This document shows positions 43,012 to 51,458 of a stretch of 64,000 nt of DNA, in pieces. A program made the translations under genes and the position numbers. Numbering within the stretch: the first letter of the stretch is position 1; each line of letters starts with the position of its first letter. The notes under the pieces were generated by a model. That model had not been told where the DNA came from. It did not search any database and was given only the letters and a program-made list of their open reading frames with translations. The DNA comes from Bradyrhizobium sp. MOS002. GTDB lineage: Bacteria; Pseudomonadota; Alphaproteobacteria; Rhizobiales; Xanthobacteraceae. Location of the stretch: the NCBI RefSeq assembly GCF_003020115.1, contig NZ_PYFX01000003.1, forward strand, positions 248,001-312,000, in the 5' to 3' direction.

Positions 43012-44433
43012 TTATACAGCGGGGAGGACCAGCTCCGCCCGCAGGCCTCCGGTCGGCGCGCGGCCGAGGGAGAGGCTGCCGCCGTAGAGCGCAGCGAGCT
43101 CGGTCACAATCGACAGCCCAAGCCCCGATCCGGGCTTGGACTCGTCGAGCCGCTGGCCGCGCCGTGAGACCTGGGTGCGCTCGGCCTCCGACAGGCCGCG
43201 GCCATCGTCGTCGACGATCACATGCAGCCGCGGACCGGCGCTCGCCTGATGGGGCGCTTCCACAAGAACTTCGATGAAGATCCGCGAGGCCGCCCATTTG
43301 CAGGCGTTGTCGACGAGATTGCCGACCATCTCCTCCAGATCCTGCCGCTCGCCGCGAAATTTCGCCGACGGATCGGCCTCGGCCTCGACCACGATGCCGC
43401 GGCCGCGGTGGATCTTCTCCATGGTCCGCCGCAGTGCCTCGATGGCCGGTGCGACCTCCGTCACCGTCGCGACAACCGAGACCCGCGCCGCGATGCGCGC
43501 GCGCTCGAGATGATGGGCGACCTGGTCGCGCATCACGTCGGCCTGCTCCATCACCTTTGCCGCGAACGGATCGGCGGCATGCGCGCCGGCCTCGTTCACG
43601 ATGACCGAGAGCGGCGTCTTGATGGCGTGGGCGAGATTGCCGACATGGGTGCGTGCGCGCTCGACGATCTCGCGATTGGCGTCGATCAGCGCGTTGGTCT
43701 CGCGCGCCAGCGGTGCGATCTCGACCGGGAACTCGCCCTCGAGCCGCTCCGCCCGCCCGGACCGGATGTCGGCGATGGATTCGGAGATGCGCTTGAGCGG
43801 CGCGAGACCGAAGCGGACCTGGAACACGGTGGTCAGCAGCAACACGATGCCGAGCGCGGTGAAGGTGCCGCCGAGGTAATAATCGAAACTGCGCGTCTCG
43901 TCGAAAATCTCGGTGTCGTCGCCGGCGACACTGACGAGAAATTTGCCGTCCGCGCCGAGATCGACCGGCCGCTCCACCATGCGCAGGTTCTGTCCCTCGG
44001 GACCGTCGACATAGGCGATCCGGATGCCGGCGGCGGTAAGCTCGGTGCCCTGCTCTTCCAGCTTCGGCAGCTTCTTGTCCCAGAGCGAGCGCGACGAGCG
44101 CACCTCCGGCTTTTCGGTGTCGGTCCGCGTGATCTGCCAGTACCAGCCGGACAACGGCAGCTCGAACAGAGGCTCGCCGAGCGATTGGAACTGGCGATCC
44201 GGGGGCTCGTCGGGGGTGGCAACCTCGGCGATCAGTGTGCGGAGATAGAGATTGAGCCGGCGGTCGAAGGCGCGCTCCGTGGCGTTCTTGTAAACCGACG
44301 ACAGCACCACGCCGGTGATGGCCAGGATCACCACGAGCCACGCGGTCGCCGACAGGAACAGGCGGTTCGCAAGCGAGCTGGCGGGCATCGGAATGATCCC
44401 GGAGGCGCGGGGTGGCATGGCATCGGAACTCAT
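43012..44433 (-). CDS. PhoQ-like sensor histidine kinase
   Basis: The 473-residue protein has transmembrane helices at about 28-46 and 188-206 enclosing a periplasmic sensor domain of roughly 140 residues. A HAMP region (APLKRISESIADIRSG) leads to the phospho-acceptor motif VGNLAHAIKTPLSVI with His269. The 'HAIKTPL' variant is typical of the PhoQ/FeuQ branch. HATPase motifs NLVDNACKWA, VDDDGRGLSEAER and GSGLGLSIVTELAALYGG follow. The cognate regulator gene ends 76 nt upstream. PhoQ-type kinases respond to divalent cations or envelope stress; FeuQ acts in osmoadaptation in Sinorhizobium. Which applies here is not known. Confidence 0.92.
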   Translation of the reverse strand: MSSDAMPPRASGIIPMPASSLANRLFLSATAWLVVILAITGVVLSSVYKNATERAFDRRLNLYLRTLIAEVATPDEPPDRQFQSLGEPLFELPLSGWYWQITRTDTEKPEVRSSRSLWDKKLPKLEEQGTELTAAGIRIAYVDGPEGQNLRMVERPVDLGADGKFLVSVAGDDTEIFDETRSFDYYLGGTFTALGIVLLLTTVFQVRFGLAPLKRISESIADIRSGRAERLEGEFPVEIAPLARETNALIDANREIVERARTHVGNLAHAIKTPLSVIVNEAGAHAADPFAAKVMEQADVMRDQVAHHLERARIAARVSVVATVTEVAPAIEALRRTMEKIHRGRGIVVEAEADPSAKFRGERQDLEEMVGNLVDNACKWAASRIFIEVLVEAPHQASAGPRLHVIVDDDGRGLSEAERTQVSRRGQRLDESKPGSGLGLSIVTELAALYGGSLSLGRAPTGGLRAELVLPAV

Positions 44434-44509
44434 GACCCGAACAAGGCCTCTGCCGGGCCGCCCGTCAAGCCAAGATACGTCTAGACAAGATAGTTCGAGA
44501 CGCCACGCT

Positions 44510-45181
44510 TCAAGCGCCGGGGGTCGGCGGAGTCAGGAGATAGCCGAGGCCACGGACGGTCTGGATGATGTCGACGTCGAGCTTCTTGCGGATGCGGCCG
44601 ACGAAGACCTCGATGGTGTTGGAGTCGCGGTCGAAGTCCTGGTCGTAGAGATGCTCGACCAGCTCGGTGCGGGACACGACGCGCCCCGAATGATGCATCA
44701 GGTAGGCCAGAAGCCGATACTCGTGCGACGTCATCTTGATGGGATTGCCTGATACGCTGACCCGGCCGGTCCTGGTATCGAGCGTGACGGGGCCGCAGCT
44801 CAGCTCGCTCTGGGCATGGCCGGTGGAGCGGCGCAGCAGCGCGCGGATGCGCGCCAGCACCTCCTCCAGGTGGAACGGCTTTGCGACATAGTCGTCGGCG
44901 CCGGCATCGAAGCCCTGGACCTTGTCGCTCCAGCGGTCGCGCGCGGTGAGGATCAGGACCGGCATGGTGCGGCCGTTGCGCCGCCAGGCTTCCAGCACCG
45001 AGATGCCGTCCTTCTTCGGCAGGCCGATGTCGAGCACCACGGCGTCGTAGGGCTCGTTGTCACCGAGATAATGCCCCTCCTCTCCGTCAAAGGCGCGATC
45101 GACGACATAACCGGCGTCGGTTAGCGCCTTGGTAAGCTGGCGATTGAGATCGGGGTCGTCCTCAACGACGAGCAGGCGCAC
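44510..45181 (-). CDS. PhoP/FeuP-like OmpR-family response regulator
   Basis: The 223-residue protein begins MRLLVVEDDPDLNRQLTKAL, with the phospho-acceptor Asp51 in AVVLDIGLPKKDG and the YVAKPFHLEE lysine motif. The C-terminal winged-helix domain contains MTSHEYRLLAYLMHHSGRVV, NTIEVFVGRIRKKL and TVRGLGYLL. It is transcribed just before the PhoQ-like kinase and is almost certainly its partner. A terminal proline-rich PPTPGA tail ends the protein. Confidence 0.93.
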   Translation of the reverse strand: MRLLVVEDDPDLNRQLTKALTDAGYVVDRAFDGEEGHYLGDNEPYDAVVLDIGLPKKDGISVLEAWRRNGRTMPVLILTARDRWSDKVQGFDAGADDYVAKPFHLEEVLARIRALLRRSTGHAQSELSCGPVTLDTRTGRVSVSGNPIKMTSHEYRLLAYLMHHSGRVVSRTELVEHLYDQDFDRDSNTIEVFVGRIRKKLDVDIIQTVRGLGYLLTPPTPGA

Positions 45182-45411
45182 GCTTCTCTCCCGAATTAGG
45201 CCGCATGAACACCCGCACAGATGAGCAATTCCGGCGTGAACTGAATATGAACACGGGGAACCGGCCGTGTTACTTTTTGGTCATCTCCGACCTGATCGCG
45301 GTCAACGCACTGCGCCCGCCAGGCCACCGGACGAACCGGCGGCATGGCGGGCGCAATGTGCCGCGTTACGCGGCGAGTCGTAAGGTGCGAACCGTCCGAT
45401 CGATCCGCCGA

Positions 45412-45567
45412 TCAGGTCCGGAAGAACACGAACCAGATGACCGCGAGGATCAGGATCGCGAGCCCTGTGGATATGGCGAGCAGCGCCGCCACCGACGGCC
45501 CGGGCTCGCCCTGGCGCGCCTCTGTCGGAGTTTCCACGATCTGACGTTGGTCTCGCGTGGTTGCCAT
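45412..45567 (-). CDS. 51-aa single-span membrane protein, probable general stress gene
   Basis: Read on the minus strand, ATG at 45567 preceded by TTGAGGTCACC opens a 51-residue frame. The N-terminal half is polar (MATTRDQRQIVETPTEARQG), and the C-terminal half is one transmembrane helix (ALLAISTGLAILILAVIWFV) ending FFRT. Upstream, at 45658-45634, GGAAC-N16-CGTT is an exact EcfG-type promoter, and its -10 element is 66 nt before the start codon. This suggests membership in the general stress regulon. The function is unknown; similar tiny stress-induced membrane proteins exist in rhizobia. Confidence 0.7.
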   Translation of the reverse strand: MATTRDQRQIVETPTEARQGEPGPSVAALLAISTGLAILILAVIWFVFFRT

Positions 45568-45633
45568 GGTGACCTCAATTTCTGGCTGTCGCGTCGGATG
45601 GCCGCGACTCCTCGCGGCGGAATGTCTCGTGGC

Positions 45634-45658
45634 AACGCATGATGGGATATGATGTTCC
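45634..45658 (-). promoter_or_regulatory. EcfG (general stress sigma factor) promoter
   Basis: On the minus strand GGAAC (45658-45654) and CGTT (45637-45634) are separated by 16 nt, matching the alphaproteobacterial EcfG/RpoE2 consensus GGAAC-N16-17-CGTT exactly. It reads towards the 51-aa membrane-protein gene. Confidence 0.65.
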
Positions 45659-45801
45659 GGCCTTTGCGGCCCGATCAGGCTGCAACCGCGCGCTGGGCGG
45701 CCGGTTAACGCAGTTGCAAGATTCAGCGATCCGCCTTGCTATGATTCGTTGTTCCCCGATGGTATCCTCGTCTTCTGTCCCCGTTGCGTTTGGAGTAGCC
45801 C

Positions 45802-46782
45802 ATGGCCCCCCGCGCCAATTGGAAGGGTTTTCTGCGTTTGTCGCTCGTGACCTGCCCGGTCGCGCTCTATCCGGCCACTTCGGATACCGAGAAGGTCTCG
45901 TTCAACCAGATCAACCGCAAGACCGGCCACCGGATCAAGTACCTCAAGGTCGACGCCGAGACCGGTGACGAGGTGACCTCGGAGGACATCGTCAAGGGCT
46001 ACAAGGTCGACACCGACACCTATATCGAGGTCACCAAGGACGAGCTCGACGACATCGCGCTGGACTCGACCCACACGATCGAGATCGACGAGTTCGTACC
46101 GAAGACCGACATCGACAGCCGCTATCTGATCCGTCCCTATTATCTCGTGCCCGATGGCAAGGTCGGCCACGACGCCTTCGCGGTGATCCGCGAGACGATC
46201 CGGAGCATGGACAAGGTCGCGATCGGCCGTGTGGTGCTGACCAACCGCGAGCACATCATCGCGCTGGAGCCACTCGGGAGCGGCCTGATGGGGACGCTGC
46301 TGCGCTACCCCTATGAGGTCCGCGGCGAGAAGGACTATTTCGACGACATCCAGGACGTGAAGCTGACCAAGGACATGCTCGACCTCGCAAAGCACATCGT
46401 CGAGAAGAAGTCCGGCGCGTTCGAGCCCGAGCTGTTCGAGGACCATTACGAGACCGCGCTGATCGACCTCATCAACAAGAAGCGCAGCGGCGCGCCCATC
46501 GCAGCAAAGGCCGCGCCCAAGACCGGCGGCAACGTCATCAACCTCATGGACGCGCTGAAGAAGAGCATCGCGAACGAGAAGGACGCAGGCCCCGCGAAGG
46601 TGGCCAAGGACGTGACCAAGGACGCCGTCAAGGGCAAGAAGCCGAAGAAGCGCGTCGAAGGCCAGCGCGAGATGCTGCTGCCGATCGCCGGCAAGGGCGG
46701 CAAGGATGCTGCTGCGAAAGCCGCTCCCAAAAAGGCCGACAAGCCGGTGCGCGCGCCGGCGCGGGCGAAGAAGGCCGGCTAG
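45802..46782 (+). CDS. ku: Ku family DNA end-binding protein (non-homologous end joining)
   Basis: The 326-residue protein begins MAPRANWKGFLRLSLVTCPV and continues with the bacterial Ku core: ATSDTEKVSFNQINRKTGHR, DEVTSEDIVKGYKVD, IEIDEFVPKTDID, and YPYEVRGEKDYFDD. The C-terminal ~70 residues are lysine/alanine-rich (KKPKKRVEGQ, KAAPKKADKPV), an extension found in many rhizobial Ku proteins and likely to bind DNA. Ku homodimers thread onto broken DNA ends and recruit LigD. No ligD is in the window. The gene is monocistronic or co-transcribed with the 78-aa gene downstream. Confidence 0.95.
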   Translation: MAPRANWKGFLRLSLVTCPVALYPATSDTEKVSFNQINRKTGHRIKYLKVDAETGDEVTSEDIVKGYKVDTDTYIEVTKDELDDIALDSTHTIEIDEFVPKTDIDSRYLIRPYYLVPDGKVGHDAFAVIRETIRSMDKVAIGRVVLTNREHIIALEPLGSGLMGTLLRYPYEVRGEKDYFDDIQDVKLTKDMLDLAKHIVEKKSGAFEPELFEDHYETALIDLINKKRSGAPIAAKAAPKTGGNVINLMDALKKSIANEKDAGPAKVAKDVTKDAVKGKKPKKRVEGQREMLLPIAGKGGKDAAAKAAPKKADKPVRAPARAKKAG

Positions 46783-46839
46783 CAGCATCGCACAGCGACG
46801 ACGCCGTGATGCCTCCCCTCGCCGATCGGCCGACCTGAC

Positions 46840-47076
46840 ATGCCCTGGTCGGCCGCGTTCGACGACCCCATTCCGTTGCGCGGCAGGCGCAAGCTGCGGA
46901 CGCTGCAAGAAGCTGCCGATCACATCATGCGACTGCCCGAGGACACGCAGCATGCGAGCCACTGGCAGACCGCGATCGAGGCCCTGATCAACGCGGCCGA
47001 GACCGGCGGCGGCTGGATGATGTTCGCCCGCATCGCGGTGTTGCGGGCGCTGAATGCGGACGGTCGGCGCGAGTGA
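46840..47076 (+). CDS. 78-aa protein of unknown function
   Basis: The frame beginning MPWSAAFDDPIPLRGRRKLR encodes a soluble helical protein with the segment TLQEAADHIMRLPEDTQHAS and a C-terminal MMFARIAVLRALNADGRRE. No domain is recognised, but similar small proteins occur in Bradyrhizobium genomes (recollection). It starts 57 nt after ku on the same strand and may be read from the same promoter; a role in repair is not implied by its sequence. Confidence 0.6.
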   Translation: MPWSAAFDDPIPLRGRRKLRTLQEAADHIMRLPEDTQHASHWQTAIEALINAAETGGGWMMFARIAVLRALNADGRRE

Positions 47077-47295
47077 GCACGGCACCGCACTGGGTCTGCC
47101 TTCCGATCCGCCGCCGACCTGCCCAAGAACAGGTTCAAGAACAGGCTCAACGATCCGTTAAGCTGCCCCATCGCTTTCAGTGTCCGCCTGCGGTCGCGGG
47201 GACGAGGCGTAATCCTACGGACGACAAAATTAACCGCCGGTTCCCGCTACGCACAGCATGGTCGCCCCTCGATTAAACCCGGGATTTGCAGCCTC

Positions 47296-47478
47296 GTGCA
47301 GCCGCAGGACGCCAGAAAGAACTACATCGGCATCGTCAACGACACGGCCGAGGAAGAAAGCCTCGCCGGCGGCGCCGCGCGGGCCCAGCCGCGCGTGGTG
47401 AGCTATCTGGTCGGACGCCTCGCGGCGGTACTGAAACGCCCCGGCAAGGCCGCGCCGGAACGCCCGATCGCGTCCTGA
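47296..47478 (+). CDS. Possible 60-aa protein, weakly supported
   Basis: A GTG at 47296 opens a 60-residue frame (MQPQDARKNYIGIVNDTAEE at the N-terminus). The start has no convincing ribosome-binding site. Composition is plausible for a protein (acidic helix, then a basic region), but there is no recognised domain. The remaining sequence of 47077-47670 shows no other gene; the last part upstream of the pilin is AT-richer and likely carries its promoter. Confidence 0.35.
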   Translation: MQPQDARKNYIGIVNDTAEEESLAGGAARAQPRVVSYLVGRLAAVLKRPGKAAPERPIAS

Positions 47479-47670
47479 GACGCGATGAAGACATCGCCAA
47501 ATGCATCCGAATTGGGTGACGAAACCTTAAGTCAATCAATGACACGATATGAAACGACAGGCGAGGACCATCCGACCTGCGTTTTGATGCGCCCACGAAA
47601 AATTAGTGAATCAATTTACCATTCCGAAAACGGCACCAGCCTACGTTGGACGGATGAACAGGAGTTGACG

Positions 47671-47835
47671 ATGACTTTGCTCAAGTCATTTCTTGCCGAT
47701 GAGAATGGTGCCACCGCCATCGAGTATTGTCTGATCGCCACCGGCATCGCGCTCGCGATCATCACGGCCGTGAACAACACGGGCAGCGCACTCCTGAGCG
47801 GCAAATTCAACTCGATCAGCGCGGCGGTGAAGTAG
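47671..47835 (+). CDS. Flp-type (type IVb) pilin
   Basis: The 54-residue protein has the Flp/Fap pilin layout: a short basic leader (MTLLKSFLADENG), prepilin-peptidase cleavage predicted after Gly13, then ATAIEY with Glu at +5, and a long hydrophobic helix (LIATGIALAIITAVNN). These pilins assemble Tad adhesive pili. CAGGAG precedes the ATG at 47671. The position after the EY motif is Cys20, where glycine is usual. No tad/cpa genes lie nearby, so it is either an orphan pilin served by a remote locus or a specialised minor pilin. Confidence 0.88.
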   Translation: MTLLKSFLADENGATAIEYCLIATGIALAIITAVNNTGSALLSGKFNSISAAVK

Positions 47836-48048
47836 CCGCCATAGCCGGCGCGCCATAATCCGATCAGCGCAAGTCCGCGTGCAGCGCGCCCGATGAAGGG
47901 CTCCTCTTTCCAATCGACGTTCCGATACGGACACGCGTTTGGTGTTCTCGCGGCCCCAACTTGATTGTCGCGAAGTTCGCATTATGGCGTTGTGTCGTGC
48001 GGCTGCGCCATCGTAGAGCGTAAGCTCAAACTCCGGCGGCCCGATGAC

Positions 48049-49611
48049 ATGATTCCTTCCGACAAGCCGACCTTGACAATCCGGACTCGTCTTGGCTCGG
48101 ACCGATCGGTGGCGATCACCGTTCTCGCGATGCTGGCGGCCGTCTCGTTTCTTCCGGTGCTGCTCACCCCTATCCCCGCGATGGTCGACTATCCCAATCA
48201 CCTCGCCCGGATGTATATTCTGAGCCAGAACGGCACCCCCGACGCCAATCCGCATTACGAAGTGGCCTGGGCATTCTATCCCAACCTTGGCATGGATCTG
48301 CTGGTCCCGCAGATGGCGCGGCTGATCAGCGTCGAGAACGCCACACGGCTGTTTCTGCTCCTGAGCCAATTGCTGATCGTCGGGGGCGCGCTATTGCTCG
48401 AATGGGCGCGGAAGGGACGGGTCCATCTCGCCGGCTTTGCGGCGCTCGCTTTCCTCTACTGTCTGCCTTTCAGCTGGGGCTTCGTGAATTTCGAGTTCGG
48501 ACTGGGCCTCGCTCTCTGCGGCATCGCCATCTACCTGATGCTCTCGGAACGCCCTTGGCCACTGCGTTTCATCGTCAACATGGTCTTCGTCGCTGCGCTG
48601 TTTGCGGCGCATTTCTTTTCCCTCGGCATCTACGGCGCGACGCTCGGCCTTTACGAGCTCTCGCGCATCCGCGATGGGCGAATATCGTACGGTGTCGCTG
48701 CCGCGCGGCTCGCCGCGTTGGCGATACCGGCGCTTGCCCTGTTTGGGATCATGCGCATGACCGCGGGCTCGATCGGAAGCGAAGGAACGAGCTGGTTCCT
48801 CGGGTTCAAGCCGATTTGGCCGTTGCGCATCATGAACGGTTACAATTTGACGGTCGCGGCTGCGACCGGACTGATGCTGATGAGCTCGCTGTTCTTCGCC
48901 GCAAGGCGTGGCGTCCTCAAGCTCGAGGCAGCCGGGATCTGGCTCGCGATCGGCTTCGCGCTGCTCTACGTTGTCATTCCCTCGAAGCTGTTCGGAACCT
49001 CGTTCGTCGACCTGCGCGTGATTCCCGCTGCGGCTCTGATCCTGCCGGCCTTCTGCTCGCTGACGCTGCCCAGCCGGGCATGGAGCATGGCAGCGCTCGC
49101 CGCGATCAGTGGCATCATACTGATCAATCTCGCCGTCGTGCTCGCGGTGTGGTTGCCTTACCGCACCGACTATGCGGCCATCATCGAGTCGTTCCACAAG
49201 ATCGATCGCGGCTCTCGCATCCTCGTCGCCAGCACGGACGACAATGGAGACCCGCCCTTCGCCGACCTCACCTCCTATCCGATGTATTATGCGCCGACGC
49301 TCGCCGTGCACTATGCCAACGCGTTCGTGCCCAATTTATTCACGGAAGCGGGCAAGCAGCCCGTGCGGCCACGCGAGGAGGTGCGCCGTCTTGCCATTCC
49401 CTACGGCGGGCCAATGCCGCTAGACGTGCTTACCGCGATTGCGGAAAGCCGGCCGCCGGCGGGCGTTCCGCCGTTCGTCCGCACCTGGCACCAAGATTAC
49501 GACTATCTCTATGTCCTCGGGCCGCGGGCCGCAAACCCGCTGCCGGATCTGCTGGAGGCGCTGGATACCTCAGAGCGATTTGTTCTCTACAAGATCCGCC
49601 GCAGATCCTAG
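48049..49611 (+). CDS. Multi-pass membrane protein, glycosyltransferase-like
   Basis: The 520-residue protein contains about 10-12 hydrophobic segments and an early loop with PAMVDYPNHLARMYIL, an acidic/histidine motif resembling the first periplasmic loop of GT-C/mannosyltransferase-type integral membrane proteins. The C-terminal ~130 residues are soluble and end in a beta-rich domain. Function cannot be fixed from sequence; proximity to a GT2 enzyme and a methyltransferase suggests glycan or lipid-linked sugar metabolism. The ATG at 48049 precedes the first membrane segment; the frame is open back to a TTG at 47965. Confidence 0.7.
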   Translation: MIPSDKPTLTIRTRLGSDRSVAITVLAMLAAVSFLPVLLTPIPAMVDYPNHLARMYILSQNGTPDANPHYEVAWAFYPNLGMDLLVPQMARLISVENATRLFLLLSQLLIVGGALLLEWARKGRVHLAGFAALAFLYCLPFSWGFVNFEFGLGLALCGIAIYLMLSERPWPLRFIVNMVFVAALFAAHFFSLGIYGATLGLYELSRIRDGRISYGVAAARLAALAIPALALFGIMRMTAGSIGSEGTSWFLGFKPIWPLRIMNGYNLTVAAATGLMLMSSLFFAARRGVLKLEAAGIWLAIGFALLYVVIPSKLFGTSFVDLRVIPAAALILPAFCSLTLPSRAWSMAALAAISGIILINLAVVLAVWLPYRTDYAAIIESFHKIDRGSRILVASTDDNGDPPFADLTSYPMYYAPTLAVHYANAFVPNLFTEAGKQPVRPREEVRRLAIPYGGPMPLDVLTAIAESRPPAGVPPFVRTWHQDYDYLYVLGPRAANPLPDLLEALDTSERFVLYKIRRRS

Positions 49612-49769
49612 GCGAAGCCGCGCTGCCTAGTGTGGTTAATCAGGCGTCACCATCCGCACCGCCTTCTGGAAGCCACCCCAGCGCCCCATATCCTTAACGG
49701 TTGTGGCAAGGCCACCTTAACCACCGCCGGCATAGACTTCCGCTCCTGCAACGAGTTGGAATCTCTCGC

Positions 49770-50765
49770 ATGGCGGCCAATCCCCAGTCGATCCGCTACA
49801 GCCTCGTCATCCCCGTGTTCAACGAGGAAGCCGTGCTGCCGGTCCTGCTGCGCAGGCTCGACCTGGTGCTGTCCCGGCTCGACGGGCCGGCAGAGGCGAT
49901 CTTCGTCGACGACGGCAGCAGTGATTCCAGCTCGATCGTGCTGCAGGCGCTCGCCACGCGCGACCCGCGCTTTCGCTATATCGGCCTGTCGCGAAATTTC
50001 GGGCATCAGATCGCCATCACCGCCGGCATGGACGCCGCGCAAGGTGAAGCGATCATCGTCTTGGATGCCGATTTGCAGGATCCGCCCGAAGTGATCGAGC
50101 AATTGATCGCAAAATGGCAGGAAGGCAACGACATCGTCCACGCCCGCCGCCTGTCGCGCGACGGCGAAAGCCGGTTCAAGCGCGCGACCGCGCATCTGTT
50201 CTACCGGCTTCTCGGCAGGATGTCTTCGGTCGGCATCCCCGCTGATGTCGGCGACTTCCGCCTGATCGATCGCAAGGTGCTCGACGCGCTTCGGCAGATG
50301 CCGGAGCAGGACCGCTTCGTACGCGGCATGATCGCCTGGCTCGGCTTCCGGCAGGCGGAGGTCACCTTCCACCGCCTCGAGCGTGCAGCCGGCGAGACCA
50401 AATATCCGCTCTTCAAGATGGTGCGGCTCGCGATGAACGCCGCGCTCGGCTTTTCCGATCTGCCCTTGCGGCTCGCAATCTGGTGCGGATTGACGGTCTC
50501 GGGTCTCGCGCTGCTATACGGCGGCTGGGTGATCCTGTTGTGGCTCAGCAACGACAGTCATCTCGTCACCGGCTGGTCCTCGACGATCGTGGTCGTGTCC
50601 CTGCTGTGTGGAATGAACATGCTGATGACGGGCATCGTGGGGCTTTACGTCGGCCGCATCCATGCCGAGGTGAAGCGCCGCCCGCTCTACGTGGTGCAGA
50701 CGCGCGCCGGCTTCGATCGCAACGAAGCGACGGCCGCACCCGCGATCCGCGCCGTCAACGAGTGA
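49770..50765 (+). CDS. GT2-family glycosyltransferase, polyprenyl-phosphate type
   Basis: The 331-residue protein has a GT-A domain (YSLVIPVFNEEAVLPVLLRR, FVDDGSSDSSSIVL, VLDADLQDPPEVIEQL with its DxD-like metal site) followed by two C-terminal transmembrane helices around 230-255 and 265-290. This is the GtrB/DPM-like layout of enzymes that transfer a sugar from a nucleotide donor to undecaprenyl phosphate at the inner membrane. The ATG at 49770 is preferred for the canonical start before the beta strand; the frame is open from 49701. The downstream methyltransferase begins 8 nt after its stop. Confidence 0.93.
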   Translation: MAANPQSIRYSLVIPVFNEEAVLPVLLRRLDLVLSRLDGPAEAIFVDDGSSDSSSIVLQALATRDPRFRYIGLSRNFGHQIAITAGMDAAQGEAIIVLDADLQDPPEVIEQLIAKWQEGNDIVHARRLSRDGESRFKRATAHLFYRLLGRMSSVGIPADVGDFRLIDRKVLDALRQMPEQDRFVRGMIAWLGFRQAEVTFHRLERAAGETKYPLFKMVRLAMNAALGFSDLPLRLAIWCGLTVSGLALLYGGWVILLWLSNDSHLVTGWSSTIVVVSLLCGMNMLMTGIVGLYVGRIHAEVKRRPLYVVQTRAGFDRNEATAAPAIRAVNE

Positions 50766-50773
50766 CCCAGCGC

Positions 50774-51457
50774 ATGACCGAACTCTTCGACGGTTATCAC
50801 GACAATTACCGTGACGTGGTCCAATCCTCGATCGACTTCTCCGGCTTGCCGCATGACTTCTTCATGCGCGCCAAGGCCGATCTGCTGGGCAATCTGATCG
50901 CGCAGCGGCTCGATACGGAGAGGCCCGACATGCTGGACGTCGGCTGCGGGGTAGGCAGCCTTCATCCCCTGCTTCACGGCATGGTCGGCCGCTTGAGCGG
51001 CATCGACGTTTCCTCGGCCAGCCTGGCGCAGGCACGCGCTGACAACGGCGGGGTCGACTACCGTGAGTTTGACGGCCGCACCTTTCCTTTCGACGATGCC
51101 AGCTTCGATCTGGTTACGGCCGTCTGCGTGATGCACCACGTCGTGCCGACCGAATGGGCGCAATTCATCGCGGAGATGCGGCGCGTGACTCGCCCCGGGG
51201 GGCTCGTCTGCGTCATCGAGCACAATCCGTACAACCCGCTGACACGCCTTGCCGTCGCGCGTTGTGAGTTCGACCGGGACGCCGTCTTGCTCGGTGCCGG
51301 CACCACCCGAAAGTTGATGGCTGCCGGCGGCCTGCGCGAGATCGGCGCGCGCCATTTTCTGCTGCTGCCCTGGGACACCAAGCCGGCGCGGCGCCTCGAA
51401 GATACCCTGAGCGGCGTGCCGCTCGGCGGCCAATACGCCGCCTTCGGGACCGCTTGA
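50774..51457 (+). CDS. Class I SAM-dependent methyltransferase
   Basis: The 227-residue protein carries motif I LDVGCGVGSLHPLL (about residues 54-67), motif II-like DGRTFPFDDASFDLVTAVCV (the acidic post-I region), and RPGGLVCVIEHNPYNP. These are the features of Methyltransf_11/25 enzymes acting on small molecules or sugars. It is translated with the upstream glycosyltransferase (8-nt gap), suggesting modification of the same glycan. It converges on the minus-strand membrane-protein gene, with a single base between the two stops. Confidence 0.92.
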   Translation: MTELFDGYHDNYRDVVQSSIDFSGLPHDFFMRAKADLLGNLIAQRLDTERPDMLDVGCGVGSLHPLLHGMVGRLSGIDVSSASLAQARADNGGVDYREFDGRTFPFDDASFDLVTAVCVMHHVVPTEWAQFIAEMRRVTRPGGLVCVIEHNPYNPLTRLAVARCEFDRDAVLLGAGTTRKLMAAGGLREIGARHFLLLPWDTKPARRLEDTLSGVPLGGQYAAFGTA

Positions 51458-51458
51458 T

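Noticed and set aside
45205..45642. 145-codon plus-strand frame overlapping the 51-aa membrane-protein gene
   Set aside because: The overlapping minus-strand gene has a transmembrane helix, ribosome-binding site and EcfG promoter; the plus-strand frame is low-complexity and Arg-rich.
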